From positions 1 to 31,321 of the forward strand of contig ATSW01127825.1 of assembly GCA_000444245.1 (NCBI GenBank): 31,321 nucleotides of DNA, in the 5' to 3' direction. Both the position numbers and the translations under genes were made by a program. Positions within the stretch are counted from its first letter, which is position 1. The number at the start of each line of letters is the position of its first letter. The notes beneath the pieces are model-generated. The model saw nothing but the letters and a program-made list of their open reading frames with translations, had not been told where the DNA came from and did not search any database. This DNA is from Botryllus schlosseri. Lineage: Eukaryota; Chordata; Ascidiacea; Stolidobranchia; Styelidae. This document shows positions 12,021-22,027 of the stretch, piece by piece.

Positions 12021-12439
12021 CAGAAGTGGTCAAGCAGACGTCGTTGCTACCCTAGTAATAATAGAAGTCACCCAGTGAATAGGTAGTTTCGAAAAGTATA
12101 ATGGTCGCACATACTTTTAGTGTGCAATTGGAAGAACGCCCATAGCGAAAAGTATTCACTTCCAAAGGATGGTACACCGCCCAAACAGAACCTAAAATCA
12201 TGCGTGCCTATGCGTTCATACCTAACTACGACCCTATACATAAAAGTGTGATTTGGATTAAAATGCTGTGTTTGACTTATACCGTGGTGTAAGTCCTAGG
12301 TAGGTTCTGCTTTCGTGTACCATGGGTGTAGATTCAGAGTTTCACACCCGTACATGACGGGTGATACACTGGGCGATACCTTTTTTGCTGAGAATTTGGC
12401 TACGTTCGCAATGGCAAGATTAGTGTTTGAGACTTGCGC
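12021..12439 (+). mobile_element. Family A element, left part, apparently split by B1
   Basis: CAGAAGTGGTCAAG starts at 12021 and is followed by TAGAAGTCACCCAGTGAAT, matching the left arm of family A. The interior is only weakly similar to A2 and A3. Just beyond element B1, family A-like sequence resumes at about 12985 (CATAAAACG, then AAAAACTACTTTTCGAAATC, as in the 3' half of A2). The two parts total about 620 bp, close to a full A copy. A 7-bp hairpin, CACCCGT/ACGGGTG, lies at 12345-12363. Confidence 0.5.
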
Positions 12440-12447
12440 AAAAGGAC
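12440..12447 (+). repeat. Left target-site duplication of B1
   Basis: AAAAGGAC, paired with AAAATGAC at 12954-12961, seven of eight matching. This is the 8-bp duplication typical of hAT insertion. Confidence 0.8.
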
Positions 12448-12953
12448 TAGGGCTAGGCAAAATCGAGTTCCTGAGTGACTCGATTCTGAATCACGTATTA
12501 TCCTTCGAGTCGAGTCGAGTATTCAAGTATCACTCATGATGACGTCACAAAAATGTACTGTGTCCAAGTTCAAATAGATACCGTTTGTGCCATCACAAAG
12601 AACGAAATGCCTGTTATCCATCACATTACAGATAGTTTTGGTATTTCTTCGACCCTACTGATTTCATTGAACTTTGTGACAATGCTGTGGGAGGATCATG
12701 ACTTCGGAAGTGTTTTTCCAGTAATGGTTGTTGCATTTTAATATATGTTTCGTATGCTGCTATACGCCCAATCAAGGTTTCGAGGCTTCCACGGTGGAAA
12801 ATAGTATGAAATTCTCCTTGATAAGATAACTTTCGGTAGCGAGGAGCGTATAATTTCAGTACTCGACAAATTCGTCTTTTGCTACTCGACTCGAATCATT
12901 AAAATAATTATTCGATTCTGATTAGAGTACTCGAATCATTGTGCTCAGCTCTA
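12448..12953 (+). mobile_element. Element B1: non-autonomous hAT-like transposon
   Basis: It starts TAGGGCTAGGCAAAATCGAG and ends GTGCTCAGCTCTA, inverted ends of about 11 bp with a few changes. It is flanked by an 8-bp duplication with one difference. Subterminal TCGAG/ACTCGA repeats are dense on both sides (GAGTCGAGTCGAG near 12508; ACTCGACTCGAATC near 12884). A TGACGTCA palindrome lies at 12540-12547. By eye roughly four-fifths of the bases match B2. The open frames at 12315-12539 and 12553-12741 cover much of it by chance and encode nothing recognised. Confidence 0.9.
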
Positions 12954-12961
12954 AAAATGAC
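12954..12961 (+). repeat. Right target-site duplication of B1
   Basis: AAAATGAC, the partner of AAAAGGAC at 12440-12447, with one mismatch. Confidence 0.8.
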
Positions 12962-13200
12962 CAATGACACTACAAGGCGCAATCATCCATATTTCAGTAT
13001 TCAGTTTTCGCAATGTTTCTTTGACAATTTCACGCATAAAACGAATGAATACTGACCGAAAAACTACTTTTCGAAATCACTTTCGCCTACAACAAGTATT
13101 CACGTATTCAACTATTGAATAAGTAGTGACTTCATATTGAAGCCGATTCGGTCATTTTGCTACCAGCATCATTGAATTAGAACTCCGAGGTCATATACTA
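12962..13200 (+). mobile_element. Family A fragment, probable right part of the copy split by B1
   Basis: ATTTCACGCATAAAACG and GAAAAACTACTTTTCGAAATC align in order with the 3' half of A2, followed by a worn AAGTAGTGACTTC tract. No clear right terminus is left. Its position immediately after B1's target duplication is the main reason to join it with 12021-12439. Confidence 0.45.
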
Positions 13201-13686
13201 ATGTTAAACGCGATTTCGATTTATCCAATGAGGTGTGATAACCGCAAAACCTAGTTGTTAGGTCAACTTCCACAATCAACCTTAAGACGGAACATGCATA
13301 ATCCGCCTTTCGAGGATGGAATTTACGTTACTAATAGGTATTCACATCCAAACGTAAATACCTATGTAAATAATCAAATTTATGACGCATATCACACTAC
13401 TGTAGGGGTGATATACTGTTCGTCATCAAAATATCGCGGCCATCGATCAATTTGTCACATCAAACAGATTTTGTTCAGCTTGAATTATCGACTCCGTGAT
13501 ATTTCCTGAAATACCGGGTGCAGTACGCGGTTGGTGCGAACCCTTAAATTAGGTGTGGAAATGTCAATAGCGCGAGCGGATTGATTCTATTTAACATTTG
13601 ATCCGAATTACCCAAAAAGAGATAGCTGACAAGGCAAAATTGTCTACATTTCTATGGTGTGAATCCGATGCAATCTCAAGTCATAG
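13201..13686. other. Spacer between A/B1 and element C
   Basis: An 84-codon open frame (13255-13509) gives a protein with no recognisable motif. No other feature seen. Confidence 0.4.
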
Positions 13687-13694
13687 GTGTATAG
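13687..13694 (+). repeat. Left target-site duplication of element C
   Basis: GTGTATAG, identical to 14741-14748. It fits the nTnnnnAn target preference reported for many hAT transposases. Confidence 0.95.
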
Positions 13695-14740
13695 CAGTGG
13701 TCGGGAACCTTTTTCGACCGAAGAGCCATATCGATCCAATGTTTTCAAATGAGACTCCCAAAGAGCCATGAATGTCAATCAACTGTTACGTCACAATTGA
13801 AAATTTGTGACGTATTGATCGCACTATTATATGGTATTCGTAGTGTGCAGCATATTTTCTCTGCTCACATGCGTAGGTGGAGCCAAACACGGTCACTACA
13901 GCAGTACATACATTGAAACCTTCCATGATTATTGGCTTTCTCCGTCGGCGTTTATGAATAACTAGATTTTGAACATTTTTACTTCGAAAATCAAGGAATT
14001 TTCAAATTTATTGTGCGAAAATAAAGCGCGTAAGGAGAGTTAAGGCACATGTGTGACACAGACGGGCCAAGCGTCACCTGTGATAGCGCAACTCATCGTA
14101 AATAGCTTAGAATTTTAATCACTGATATTAATCGAATGCAATTGTCGCACTGAATCCTAATCTCTTAATATTGATTGACATCTCCAGTATTCGGCTAACA
14201 AAACGTTGCGCTACACACCTACATTTAAACGGCGGTACTAGAAAGGTGGGCTACTTACCAACCAAGAACATGGATAGCTATGGCGTTGTTTTCAATTTGA
14301 ATTTCTAATTGTGAATGTCACTTTCAAGGCAATTCATTTCGCGGCGTAGATAAGGAAGAAAATGTGCATTTGATAACTGCATAGCGTCGCCATGTCTGCT
14401 ATTCTCTATGTTCAATCAAGGTATAATCCAAAATTTCGGGGTGCGCGATGTCGGGTAGATCGAATTCGCGAGTGATGTTATAATGACAGGCGCGACAGCA
14501 ACCTAAATGATTTTGAAAAGGAGATACAAGACGCTAACCCTGGATTCCCCACTGTATTGACCTCTCAAAGACATGTTTAGGCTACCACGAGCATAATTAT
14601 TCTGGCCGCTATGAAAATATACTTAACAAGTTGCTGCAACATTGATAAATTTATTACGAAATTGAAAATTTGTTGAAGAGCCATATCTTATACTCAAAAG
14701 AGCCATATATGGCTCGCGAGCCATAGGTTCCCGATCACTG
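13695..14740 (+). mobile_element. Element C: non-autonomous hAT transposon with perfect target duplication
   Basis: The ends are CAGTGGTCGGGAACC (13695-13709) and GGTTCCCGATCACTG (14726-14740), 14 of 15 matching as inverted repeats, within a perfect 8-bp duplication. AGAGCCAT subterminal repeats lie at about 13731, 13762, 14679 and 14699. The right end holds two overlapping perfect palindromes, GAGCCATATATGGCTC (14700-14715) and TATGGCTCGCGAGCCATA (14708-14725). Near the left end is a perfect 10-bp inverted repeat, TACGTCACAA/TTGTGACGTA (13787-13814). No open frame in its 1046 bp resembles a hAT transposase. Confidence 0.93.
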
Positions 14741-14748
14741 GTGTATAG
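14741..14748 (+). repeat. Right target-site duplication of element C
   Basis: GTGTATAG, a perfect copy of 13687-13694. Confidence 0.95.
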
Positions 14749-16291
14749 GATAGAGCGGGAAGGGGATGTGAACGCTCCTCAAAATGGGTGAAGCCATCCC
14801 ATATCTTCTATCGTACTATCTCACTTAGTATGAAATTGAATGATTCGTGACATCACTCCGTCTATCTGAAACAACATCGTTGACAGTTTCTTTACATTGG
14901 TGAAACACGCGTTTTTAGCTAGATTAGTCAGATTTCCGGTCGCAATCTTTATTTGAATTTCAAATATGTTAAAATCTATACAGTCACTCGGGCTCAGACG
15001 TTGACCGCAGGCATGAATTACCATCAGTGTGGTATTGTGATGTGCATCATGTGAACCATTTGCACATGGTGTGTCAGTTGTCGTTGTTTTCTACTTTTGA
15101 ATAAATACATCTTCAATTACAATCAGTTTCAACGAATTGGAAATATGCATTGGCAAATAACATTTTAATGCATGAAGGCTTAGCGACAACTATAGAAGGT
15201 ATTATTGACAAGTGTCATTTACGGCAAGTGATCAAAATCATAGAGGGGTTGTATATAGTTGTTCTTAGCTTTCGGATTTCAATCATGGTGGCATTATAGG
15301 GATTTTACATCATCCTTGTATGTTGGTGCAAAGGTAACTACAATGACCAACCAATTCTCGATAAATCTAACTGACAGTGATGAATTCCAGCGTTTCATTC
15401 CAGTGGCAATTAGTTTTCGGGCACAATATTGTTTGCAAACGCGCCCACGCTATTTAACCGGCGTTAAAAATAGTTCTTGGCCATGATGTATGCGACACAT
15501 TTTCAACATCGCTGCAAACACCGAACGTTTCCCAGCCGGTACACACCCGTTAGACTCGATTGATTTGCGGCTACATAAAGCGATTCATGGACAATTGGCT
15601 TAGCAAATACATCGAGATATGCCTTGGCTGTAAACGCCAAGTAAATTGCGGGAAATGATGGCACAATAGACCGCGTGTCAAAGTTTAGCGGTCTACGCGG
15701 CACGCGTCATTTCATTTCGCCGTAATCTAATGACAGACGTCCCTACATCAAATGAGAATCGGTGGCATGGCATGAGAGATATTAATACGCGATAGAAGTG
15801 GACTTCTATCACATTCTTTCGACACCTATCCGCACGGATAGCCCTTAAAACGCAGAGGCAATGATACAGGGCCACCTCGGAGGCTATCTGATGTAACCAC
15901 AAAACGTGATCACCATGAAAACAAGTGTTTGCACAGTAATAAATCCGTGGTGATCGATGCGAAATTTATACAAACTTTTTGATTCATCCGGACGTATTTC
16001 CCACACTCGAAACACAGTAATTGTGGATAGCAGTGGGGTAAGTTGCGTACAAAGTCTACTACTCATCATTTATTGTAACGTCACGTATACGGTGACGTCA
16101 CGATGGCCCAAATTATTGCATCGCGAAAAGGAACGGCGGTTCGAATCGTTTGGAATATCGATTTGTTACGATTCAGTACATTCAGAATCAAGTCGCATAT
16201 TTCGAATTCCGGATCGACGGTAATAACCTTAAAATTAATTATGTTTGTTCTAATGAGATGAAACAGGAATAATAAAGGGTTTAACGGGGGC
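14749..16291. other. Inter-element sequence with several perfect hairpins
   Basis: No gene was recognised; open frames are under 90 codons. Hairpins include TAGACCGC (15667-15674) with GCGGTCTA (15688-15695), and the near-continuous palindrome GATAGAAGTGGACTTCTATC at 15791-15810. A near-palindrome around GTATAC at 16079-16098 includes TGACGTCA at 16093-16100. The stretch ends at the target duplication of B2. Confidence 0.5.
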
Positions 16292-16299
16292 ATCGTAGA
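16292..16299 (+). repeat. Left target-site duplication of B2
   Basis: ATCGTAGA, identical to 16819-16826. Confidence 0.95.
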
Positions 16300-16818
16300 T
16301 AGGGCTGGGCAAAATCGAGTACCTGAGTGACTCGATTCTGAATCACGAAATATGCTCGAGTCGAGTCGAGTAATCGAGTATCGCTCATTATGACGTCATA
16401 ATAGAATGTAATACGTCAAAGTCTAAATATGTACCGTTTATTCCACCACAATGAATATAATGCCTGGTATCCATCTCATAAATGATAGCCTACTTTAGTA
16501 TTTTAAGACCATATCGATTTCATTCCACTTTGTGACAATGTTGTGGGATAATCATGACTTCGGAAATGTGCTACGTCCAGTAACCTTTCTAGCTTTGTAC
16601 TATATGTTTCGTATGCTACGATACCGCCAATAAAGGTTTCAAGGCTTCAACAGTGAAATTTAGCATCGAAAGTATAATCATCGTTGATAAATTAACTTTC
16701 AGTGACGAGAAGCGTATAATTTCAGACTCGAAAAAATCGTCTTTTACTATTCGACTCGAATCATTAAAATTAATACTCGATTCAGATTCGAATACTCGAA
16801 TCATTGTGCCCAGCCCTA
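16300..16818 (+). mobile_element. Element B2: non-autonomous hAT-like transposon
   Basis: It starts TAGGGCTGGGCAAAATCGAG and ends GTGCCCAGCCCTA, so the outer 12 bp form a perfect inverted repeat, and it sits between perfect 8-bp duplications. Subterminal TCGAG/ACTCGA repeats are dense on both sides. TGACGTCA lies at 16391-16398, at the same relative position as in B1. Length is 519 bp against 506 for B1, and both copies face the same way about 3.85 kb apart. Its cleaner ends and duplication suggest it is younger than B1. No transposase is encoded. Confidence 0.95.
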
Positions 16819-16826
16819 ATCGTAGA
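16819..16826 (+). repeat. Right target-site duplication of B2
   Basis: ATCGTAGA, a perfect copy of 16292-16299. Confidence 0.95.
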
Positions 16827-17640
16827 TTGAACTATTCTATACTATTAATTTCGAACTACCTATTTCGATTCGAAGGAGGGCGTTGATATTAGAATCCGAT
16901 TAGATCTGTTTAGATTACACGTTGAAAATACCTGTGGTGACCTTTTGTAGTAAATCCTTTTGTCTATAGGCGAAAAAGGGAAATGATATCAGTCAAAGTT
17001 CTATGTAGATCTACCACCTATTAATTTGATATGTGCTACATGTTTCAGGCGAGGTCCTAACCGGTTAGAACTAAATTTCGGGTTGATGTCTAATAGCCGT
17101 CATGGGCAATAGTTATTTATATAGATGGGTTGAGAGTCTCTGTAGCTGTGTTTTTGTATTTACATAACATAATAGAAAGCGAACGCATATTTTGATATTA
17201 ACAAATGTTATTGAAATCATGCCGAGATATTCTATGTCGCGACACTTTACCAGCTCATTACTCCAAGCGGCAAAGTAGGTCGGATGGTACCCGAAACGTG
17301 AATAATCGATTTCGAAGGGGTCTTCACAAAGTGGCCGCGCGCGGAGTTGAAAAAACGCGACCTTTTTGACTCACCGCGGCCTCTCGACGGCACTACACCC
17401 TTCACGGAAGGTCATTTATCATTCTTGGCCGAACGCGAAGTGGCTTGTGCGGTGTCGATCCTGTAAAAGAATCGGCATTCTCAAGCTTCTCGCTAGCGCG
17501 TGTTTGACCAAAATATCAAAGGTATTCGCTGTCATCGCCACGTACATCGTGACAGTGACGATTTGAACAATGCGATTCAGCGCACACCCGGAGTTCACGC
17601 GCGATCAAAAACTATCCCTAAATGACATCTGATATGGCAC
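16827..17640. other. Inter-element sequence with a CpG-rich block at about 17330-17610
   Basis: The first 500 bp are AT-rich and featureless. From about 17330 CpG density rises (for example GTGGCCGCGCGCGGAG near 17332), and the plus strand is open for 66 codons (17366-17566) without a recognisable domain. An island-like or exon-like block is possible but unproven. Confidence 0.35.
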
Positions 17641-18184
17641 CAGAAGCGGATCTAGCAGCCAACTTTTGTACTCAAGTAAAAGTAGAAAAACGGAGTAAAT
17701 TTCCACGCGATTACAGAAGTACCGATTTCCAAAGCATTTCAAAAGGTCTTCAACTGGAAGTATAAAATTGATTTCTGAACATTACTCGGGTAACTAGTTT
17801 CAAGAAGTAGATAAGGTAGAGAAGGTCGAGTGGTCGCATACTCCATCAAATAATCCAAGGCGGCTTATTTTGAAATTTTTCAGATTTGTAAATATATGGG
17901 GAGCGAAATTTGTGTTGAGATTGATAAGGGAGCGAGAAGTCGAAAAAGGTTGGGAACCACTGGTTTAGATTGAAGATTGGGTTGGGGTTAGTATGTATAT
18001 ATGTGTTGTTCTTGGTTATGGTGGTGGTTAGGAATAATTTTAGAGTCGTAAGACCACATGAAAAGTGAACCATGCTCATATGCCGGGAAACCAAAAACAA
18101 AACGATCTGATTAGGTAGCGCAAGTACGGAAACCTACTTAAGTACTCCGAAAACTTAGAAGTTCTATGTGAGTGACTACCTCTT
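17641..18184 (+). mobile_element. Family A hAT-like element, copy A6
   Basis: It begins CAGAAGCGGATCTAGCAG, then ACTCAAGTAAAAGTAG, and ends GTGACTACCTCTT, a worn inverse of CAGAGGTGGTCA. The right arm carries CTACTTAAGTACTCCGAAAA, as in A3. Flanks TATGGCAC and CTAGGCAT share only GGCA. In the middle, 17860-18100 does not look like family A and contains a different hAT-like end (17941-17963), so this copy has probably received a later insertion. Confidence 0.6.
17941..17963 (-). mobile_element. Lone terminus of another hAT-like family inside A6
   Basis: Read in reverse this is CCAGTGGTTCCCAACCTTTT, a classical hAT terminus. A matching inverted end within a kilobase was not found, so it is either a solo end or the other end has decayed. 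Confidence 0.55.
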
Positions 18185-18820
18185 CTAGGCATGGATGACA
18201 ATTCATCATTGGCGGAGTGTCGAACCAAGAGTATGCTTTGACTATACGAAAAAGGCTCTTGTCAAATGAAATTCAGATGATTGGACCTGCCGGTTTTGAA
18301 GTAACATTTCAATGCATGGGCTCTTTCTCCATGTCCGAGCTGTCAATCTCTTGCAAGCAACATCAATTCCAGACAGACGACAATCTAATTTCTGGCATGC
18401 AGTGTCGCACTGATGCTGCATTAGTTTCGCCGAAATATAGTTTCCGTGTATTCTCGTGGGTATACTCTCTCGACAACGGTCCGACGGCAATGCTCGACGT
18501 TCGCGTCACACGGCTGTCATGCAAATTTTACACTCATGACAATGTCGCGAGTAAAACTAGAAAAATATATCTGCCAAAACCCAATACCCCACGGATTACA
18601 AGCAGGATCGTGTCTGTGTGTGAGTTCAGAATATATGTGCTTCTTTTAAAGGCCATCAACTAAGTTTACCTGCTTTCATAAAGTGCGAAGTGCACATACG
18701 AAGAAATTTACAGGGTGCTTGTAATTTTAGACGATGAATGGTTTGTTTGCGACAGTAAAATGAAACATTGGCAGTCGTCTCGTCAGTCGCGTATTGAATT
18801 GATAATTGAGTCTTTTTCCT
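18185..18820. other. Spacer holding the longest open frame of the window
   Basis: The plus strand is open for 148 codons at 18217-18663, starting with GTG rather than ATG. The minus strand is open for 82 codons across the same place. The product has no signal peptide, membrane segment or domain I recognise, and a frame this long is expected about once in several windows of this size. I do not call it a gene. Confidence 0.3.
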
Positions 18821-19375
18821 CAGGTTGGTCCATGCACGTTAGGTTGTATTATACGATAATATACAGGTTCTCAGGTCCTCCCGACTAGCACTACCGTATT
18901 TATAGTCAAGGGGTGTGTTCCACTTCTATGCGTTAACGTAATTTCGGCAAAACAACTTAATGTTTCATTTCGAAAAGCAGAAAGTACATTTCTTTATTGG
19001 CGAAATTGCCATAAGCACCACGTGAATTATCGCAGCGGTAACTGAATATATTTTCGAAGATTCTACCGTGACAGTTGTCATTTTGCGTTTGTCACGAAGA
19101 TACATCTTGCAATTTCGAAAGCCACCACCTCCAATTCAACTACTAAAAGTATACGAATACCAACCATATCTACTTACTGAAACTGCCTACTCGCGTACTT
19201 TTCATACCTTACATATTCTCTTCCACCCAAAAGTAGTTTTAACGTAAACGTTTTAAGGTTAATTTAAACGTTAACTTGTAAGAGACGTTTTATAGTAAAT
19301 CTATACGTTTACTTGTAATTGAATAGTCACTAGGCAACTCAAGTAACAACGATGACTACTTTGAACACCTCTTCG
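18821..19375 (-). mobile_element. Family A hAT-like element, copy A7 (reverse)
   Basis: The right side shows AACTCAAGTAACAACGATG, then ACTACTTTGAACACCTCTTCG, the inverse of a family A left end. GCAGCGGTAACTGAATATAT at about 19033-19052 is the inverse of the A2 core, and TTGTCATTTTGCGT at about 19077 matches A4. The left end is uncertain; CAGGTTGGTCCATG at 18821 gives the expected length of about 555 bp. An ACGTTTA/TAAACGT-rich patch lies at 19237-19315. No clear target duplication. Confidence 0.55.
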
Positions 19376-19640
19376 TGCATTCACGCAGTAGAAGGCGTTG
19401 ACTCCTCATCAAATTTAAACGAGGACCGGCCCTAATTAGGTGAGAAAAATCGGACGGATTATTATTATCGCTGCAATTAAGGATGTGTTAACTTATTCGG
19501 TTTGTAGACAATCGCAGTCCAAGAAGCATCCACCATGTATATAGTGTTTATTTACACTAGTATTACATGTTTAAATCTCTCCAAGTCGGCAAGATACATG
19601 GTGGCCATAGGAGATTGTTCATATCGTAATCCGCATGGCT
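19376..19640. other. Spacer, nothing recognised
   Basis: Ordinary AT-rich sequence with no gene, RNA or repeat seen. Confidence 0.4.
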
Positions 19641-19920
19641 AATCCACATTCCTTTCGCGAGAGCGGTGACTTTGACTCGCGCCATGGCTTCGGATGGCTT
19701 GCCAACAATGACGCAGGCGTCTAGCTTTGTGTACCTCGCTCATTACAGTGCCAGTAAAGCTCGCCCAAACCCCAAGGGATTCGTTTCGGAGTCCAAGGAT
19801 TTCGACGGGATTATAAAAGCTCTTTCAGCATCCACCCGAACCAGGCCGCACCTAGCCAGAGACATGTGCGCCCTGAAATCGCGTAAATCCCCCAGATAAC
19901 CGATGTAGCCCGGTCCGATC
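19641..19920. other. GC-rich block with open frames on both strands
   Basis: GC rises to about half. The plus strand is open at 19666-19899 (77 codons) and the minus at 20024-19743 (93 codons). Neither translation shows a domain I recognise, and no convincing splice boundaries were found. It may be a short exon, a GC-rich repeat remnant or chance. Confidence 0.3.
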
Positions 19921-20701
19921 CCAATTTGACACGGACGCATTACGACTTCATTTACCGTGACAGACGGCATCGTTAGTAGACAGGGATCGCATGCCCGTGG
20001 TCGATAATCAGTTAAATTAATCAATTTTTAATTATCCCTGCAGCCAACAGTTGATCTTCACGGCGCTTAGAATGTATTAAGCGACATTAAAACCTTATTA
20101 TGCGCCTAGCACGGAAGTCATGCAATGAGCATTACGCGGATGCATGGAGGCCGTAATACACCACACCCGCGCCCTATTGGGGTGATTGTTCCGGACAGGA
20201 TATCTTGCGGACATGATGTACATTGTACAGTATCCGTAACTTGCATCTTATAATAATTGGTCTTACAATTGGCCATTGACTAACATATCTTGTTCTATCA
20301 TCACTTAACGACTAACTTAAGTACCTAAATTGGAAAATGATGACGTTAGTTCGAAATCATAACATGACCACGCCACGACTATAGTTGCTCAGCTGAAAAC
20401 AACTTTTGTTGATTAAATGTTGAAAGTGCGTGAGGGTGTATTTGTAATATCTGCCTGTATTGATTCGAAGCTGTCGATGGGAACAATTAGGCCGAGTCAC
20501 CAACTCAACTATTGAAACGTTAACCCGTTTCAACACTAAGCAAAATTGAACTATGGATAAGAAAGTTAATTTTGATATTCAAGTGATTTTACTGTATTCA
20601 TTGCGGTCGGCTGAATATCTGTTACCCACTGAAAGCCGAGTGCTCGTGAAATATAGACTTCAGTGCGACAGGTTGGTCCGGGCCGATAGTTATTCTATGA
20701 T
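19921..20701. other. Unassigned sequence
   Basis: No gene is seen. TGTACATTGTACA, a small palindrome, lies at 20217-20229. A weak family A-like phrase, ACTTAAGTACCTAAATTGG, lies near 20315-20333 but is not enough to call a copy. Confidence 0.4.
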
Positions 20702-20735
20702 AGATGTGATATAATTTTAGATGTGATATTATTTT
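20702..20735 (+). repeat. 17-bp tandem duplication
   Basis: AGATGTGATATAATTTT (20702-20718) is followed directly by AGATGTGATATTATTTT (20719-20735), differing at one base. Confidence 0.95.
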
Positions 20736-21263
20736 AGTAGAACAGTCACCGAGATACGCTGGTTCAAGTCCTTAATTGTATCGCGGTGGAACTTCATTGA
20801 CAGATTGTTCCGGGTATGATAAATTTCATTGCATTGCAAGGGATAATTTTTGTCAATGATACAGATATTTTAGATAAGTCAACTGCAATAAAATAAATCC
20901 TATGTGCATTATCCGTTAAAAATAAAACTTATTGGATCAGGTAATAAGCATGTATACACTTATTCCATTCGCTTAGTATCCTAGCGCACTTATGTTTTCT
21001 TTTGTAAAGAAAGATTAGTGTTTTTCGTTGTTGGACACATTCTACGTATCCGCAGGTGCATCTAATTCGCGAAGCGGCGACGAGTATCACAACATGAAAT
21101 GTTTATTGTTGGCATTTAGATTATGCCCATCAGTATTGGACTTTATCAAATAAACCTAATTACCCGTACGATGTAACTCATCCCTTATTCATTCGCGATA
21201 ATCCAAATAAATAAATAGCCTATTAAAAAGTAATAATTCCTGATCCCAAAAGGATATTAGGAC

Positions 21264-21284
21264 CAGAGGTTGGCAGGGAAATAC
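21264..21284 (+). mobile_element. Possible solo family A terminus
   Basis: CAGAGGTTGGCAGGGAAATA resembles the inverse of the A3 right end (CAGAGGTTGTCAGCAGGGAA), allowing a small gap. No opposite end or target duplication was found, so this may be a fragment or chance. Confidence 0.3.
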
Positions 21285-22011
21285 AGAGGGACACGGTAGC
21301 CTTTCAGCAAGCATCGCGCGGTAGCAGATAGGCACGTATTCATTTCCAATGAAGAGCTGGGGTATGACTTGGTTGAAGGATTAAATCGGTTTTTATTTGA
21401 CTTATTCCATCGACACCTCCTTAATCCTCCGTTTACTTAAACGGAAAAAACGGGATAGAGGCTCCACGTACACCCCTGTGTGTATTCTTCACGTATTGTT
21501 GCTTTTTATATAAACACGGTTGGCTGCGCAAACAAGACAGTGTGTGATATTGTATGCCGCTATGTGTCCAGTCGGCAGATTGAGCTGCCATCCATAAAAG
21601 CCGGATTGAAATCCAGCAGTCATGGATTCACACTTTCTTTGAAAGGTTGATACCGGGCTTTGTGATTGAGCATATCACATCCGACGTATAATGGCATTTT
21701 AATATCCGCAATAGTTATAAATCATCGCAGTGAATGGAGTTTTAACCTGACCATGCTCTCCAGAGAGGTAATTGCACATTGCTGTCAAATATATTAGATT
21801 TACAAAGGTATTATGAATTGTAACCACGAACAATACCAGCAAATGGACCGGGCTGGATTCGTGGTCATTCTTATCCATCAGTTTGGCCATTGTAGAGTAG
21901 CATACATCATATATATATATTCAAAGATTACAAATATTTCCACCAGGTGCTATATGCTATACGTGTCAATTACGATAATTAAAACAGTCGCATTCGGTGA
22001 CCTTGTCTCTT

Positions 22012-22027
22012 CAGGAGTGGGCAAAAT
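22012..22027 (+). mobile_element. Lone hAT-like terminus
   Basis: CAGGAGTGGGCAAAAT shares TGGGCAAAAT with the B termini and has the usual CAG start of hAT ends. The next 240 bp read GAATTGCGTTCTATAAC and then a relatively CpG-poor stretch that may be the element body. No inverted partner was found downstream. Open frames on both strands here (minus 22227-21979, plus 22031-22261) match no transposase I know. Confidence 0.45.

Noticed and set aside
16130-16160. GGTTCGAATCG as a tRNA T-loop
   Set aside because: No acceptor, D or anticodon stems could be drawn around it.
18217-18663. Longest open frame, 148 codons on the plus strand
   Set aside because: It starts with GTG, matches no domain I know, is opposed by open frames, and its length is within chance for 31 kb in six frames.
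20755-20800. GGTTCAAGTCC as a Pol III B box
   Set aside because: The flanking bases do not form a T stem and no A box lies at the right distance upstream.
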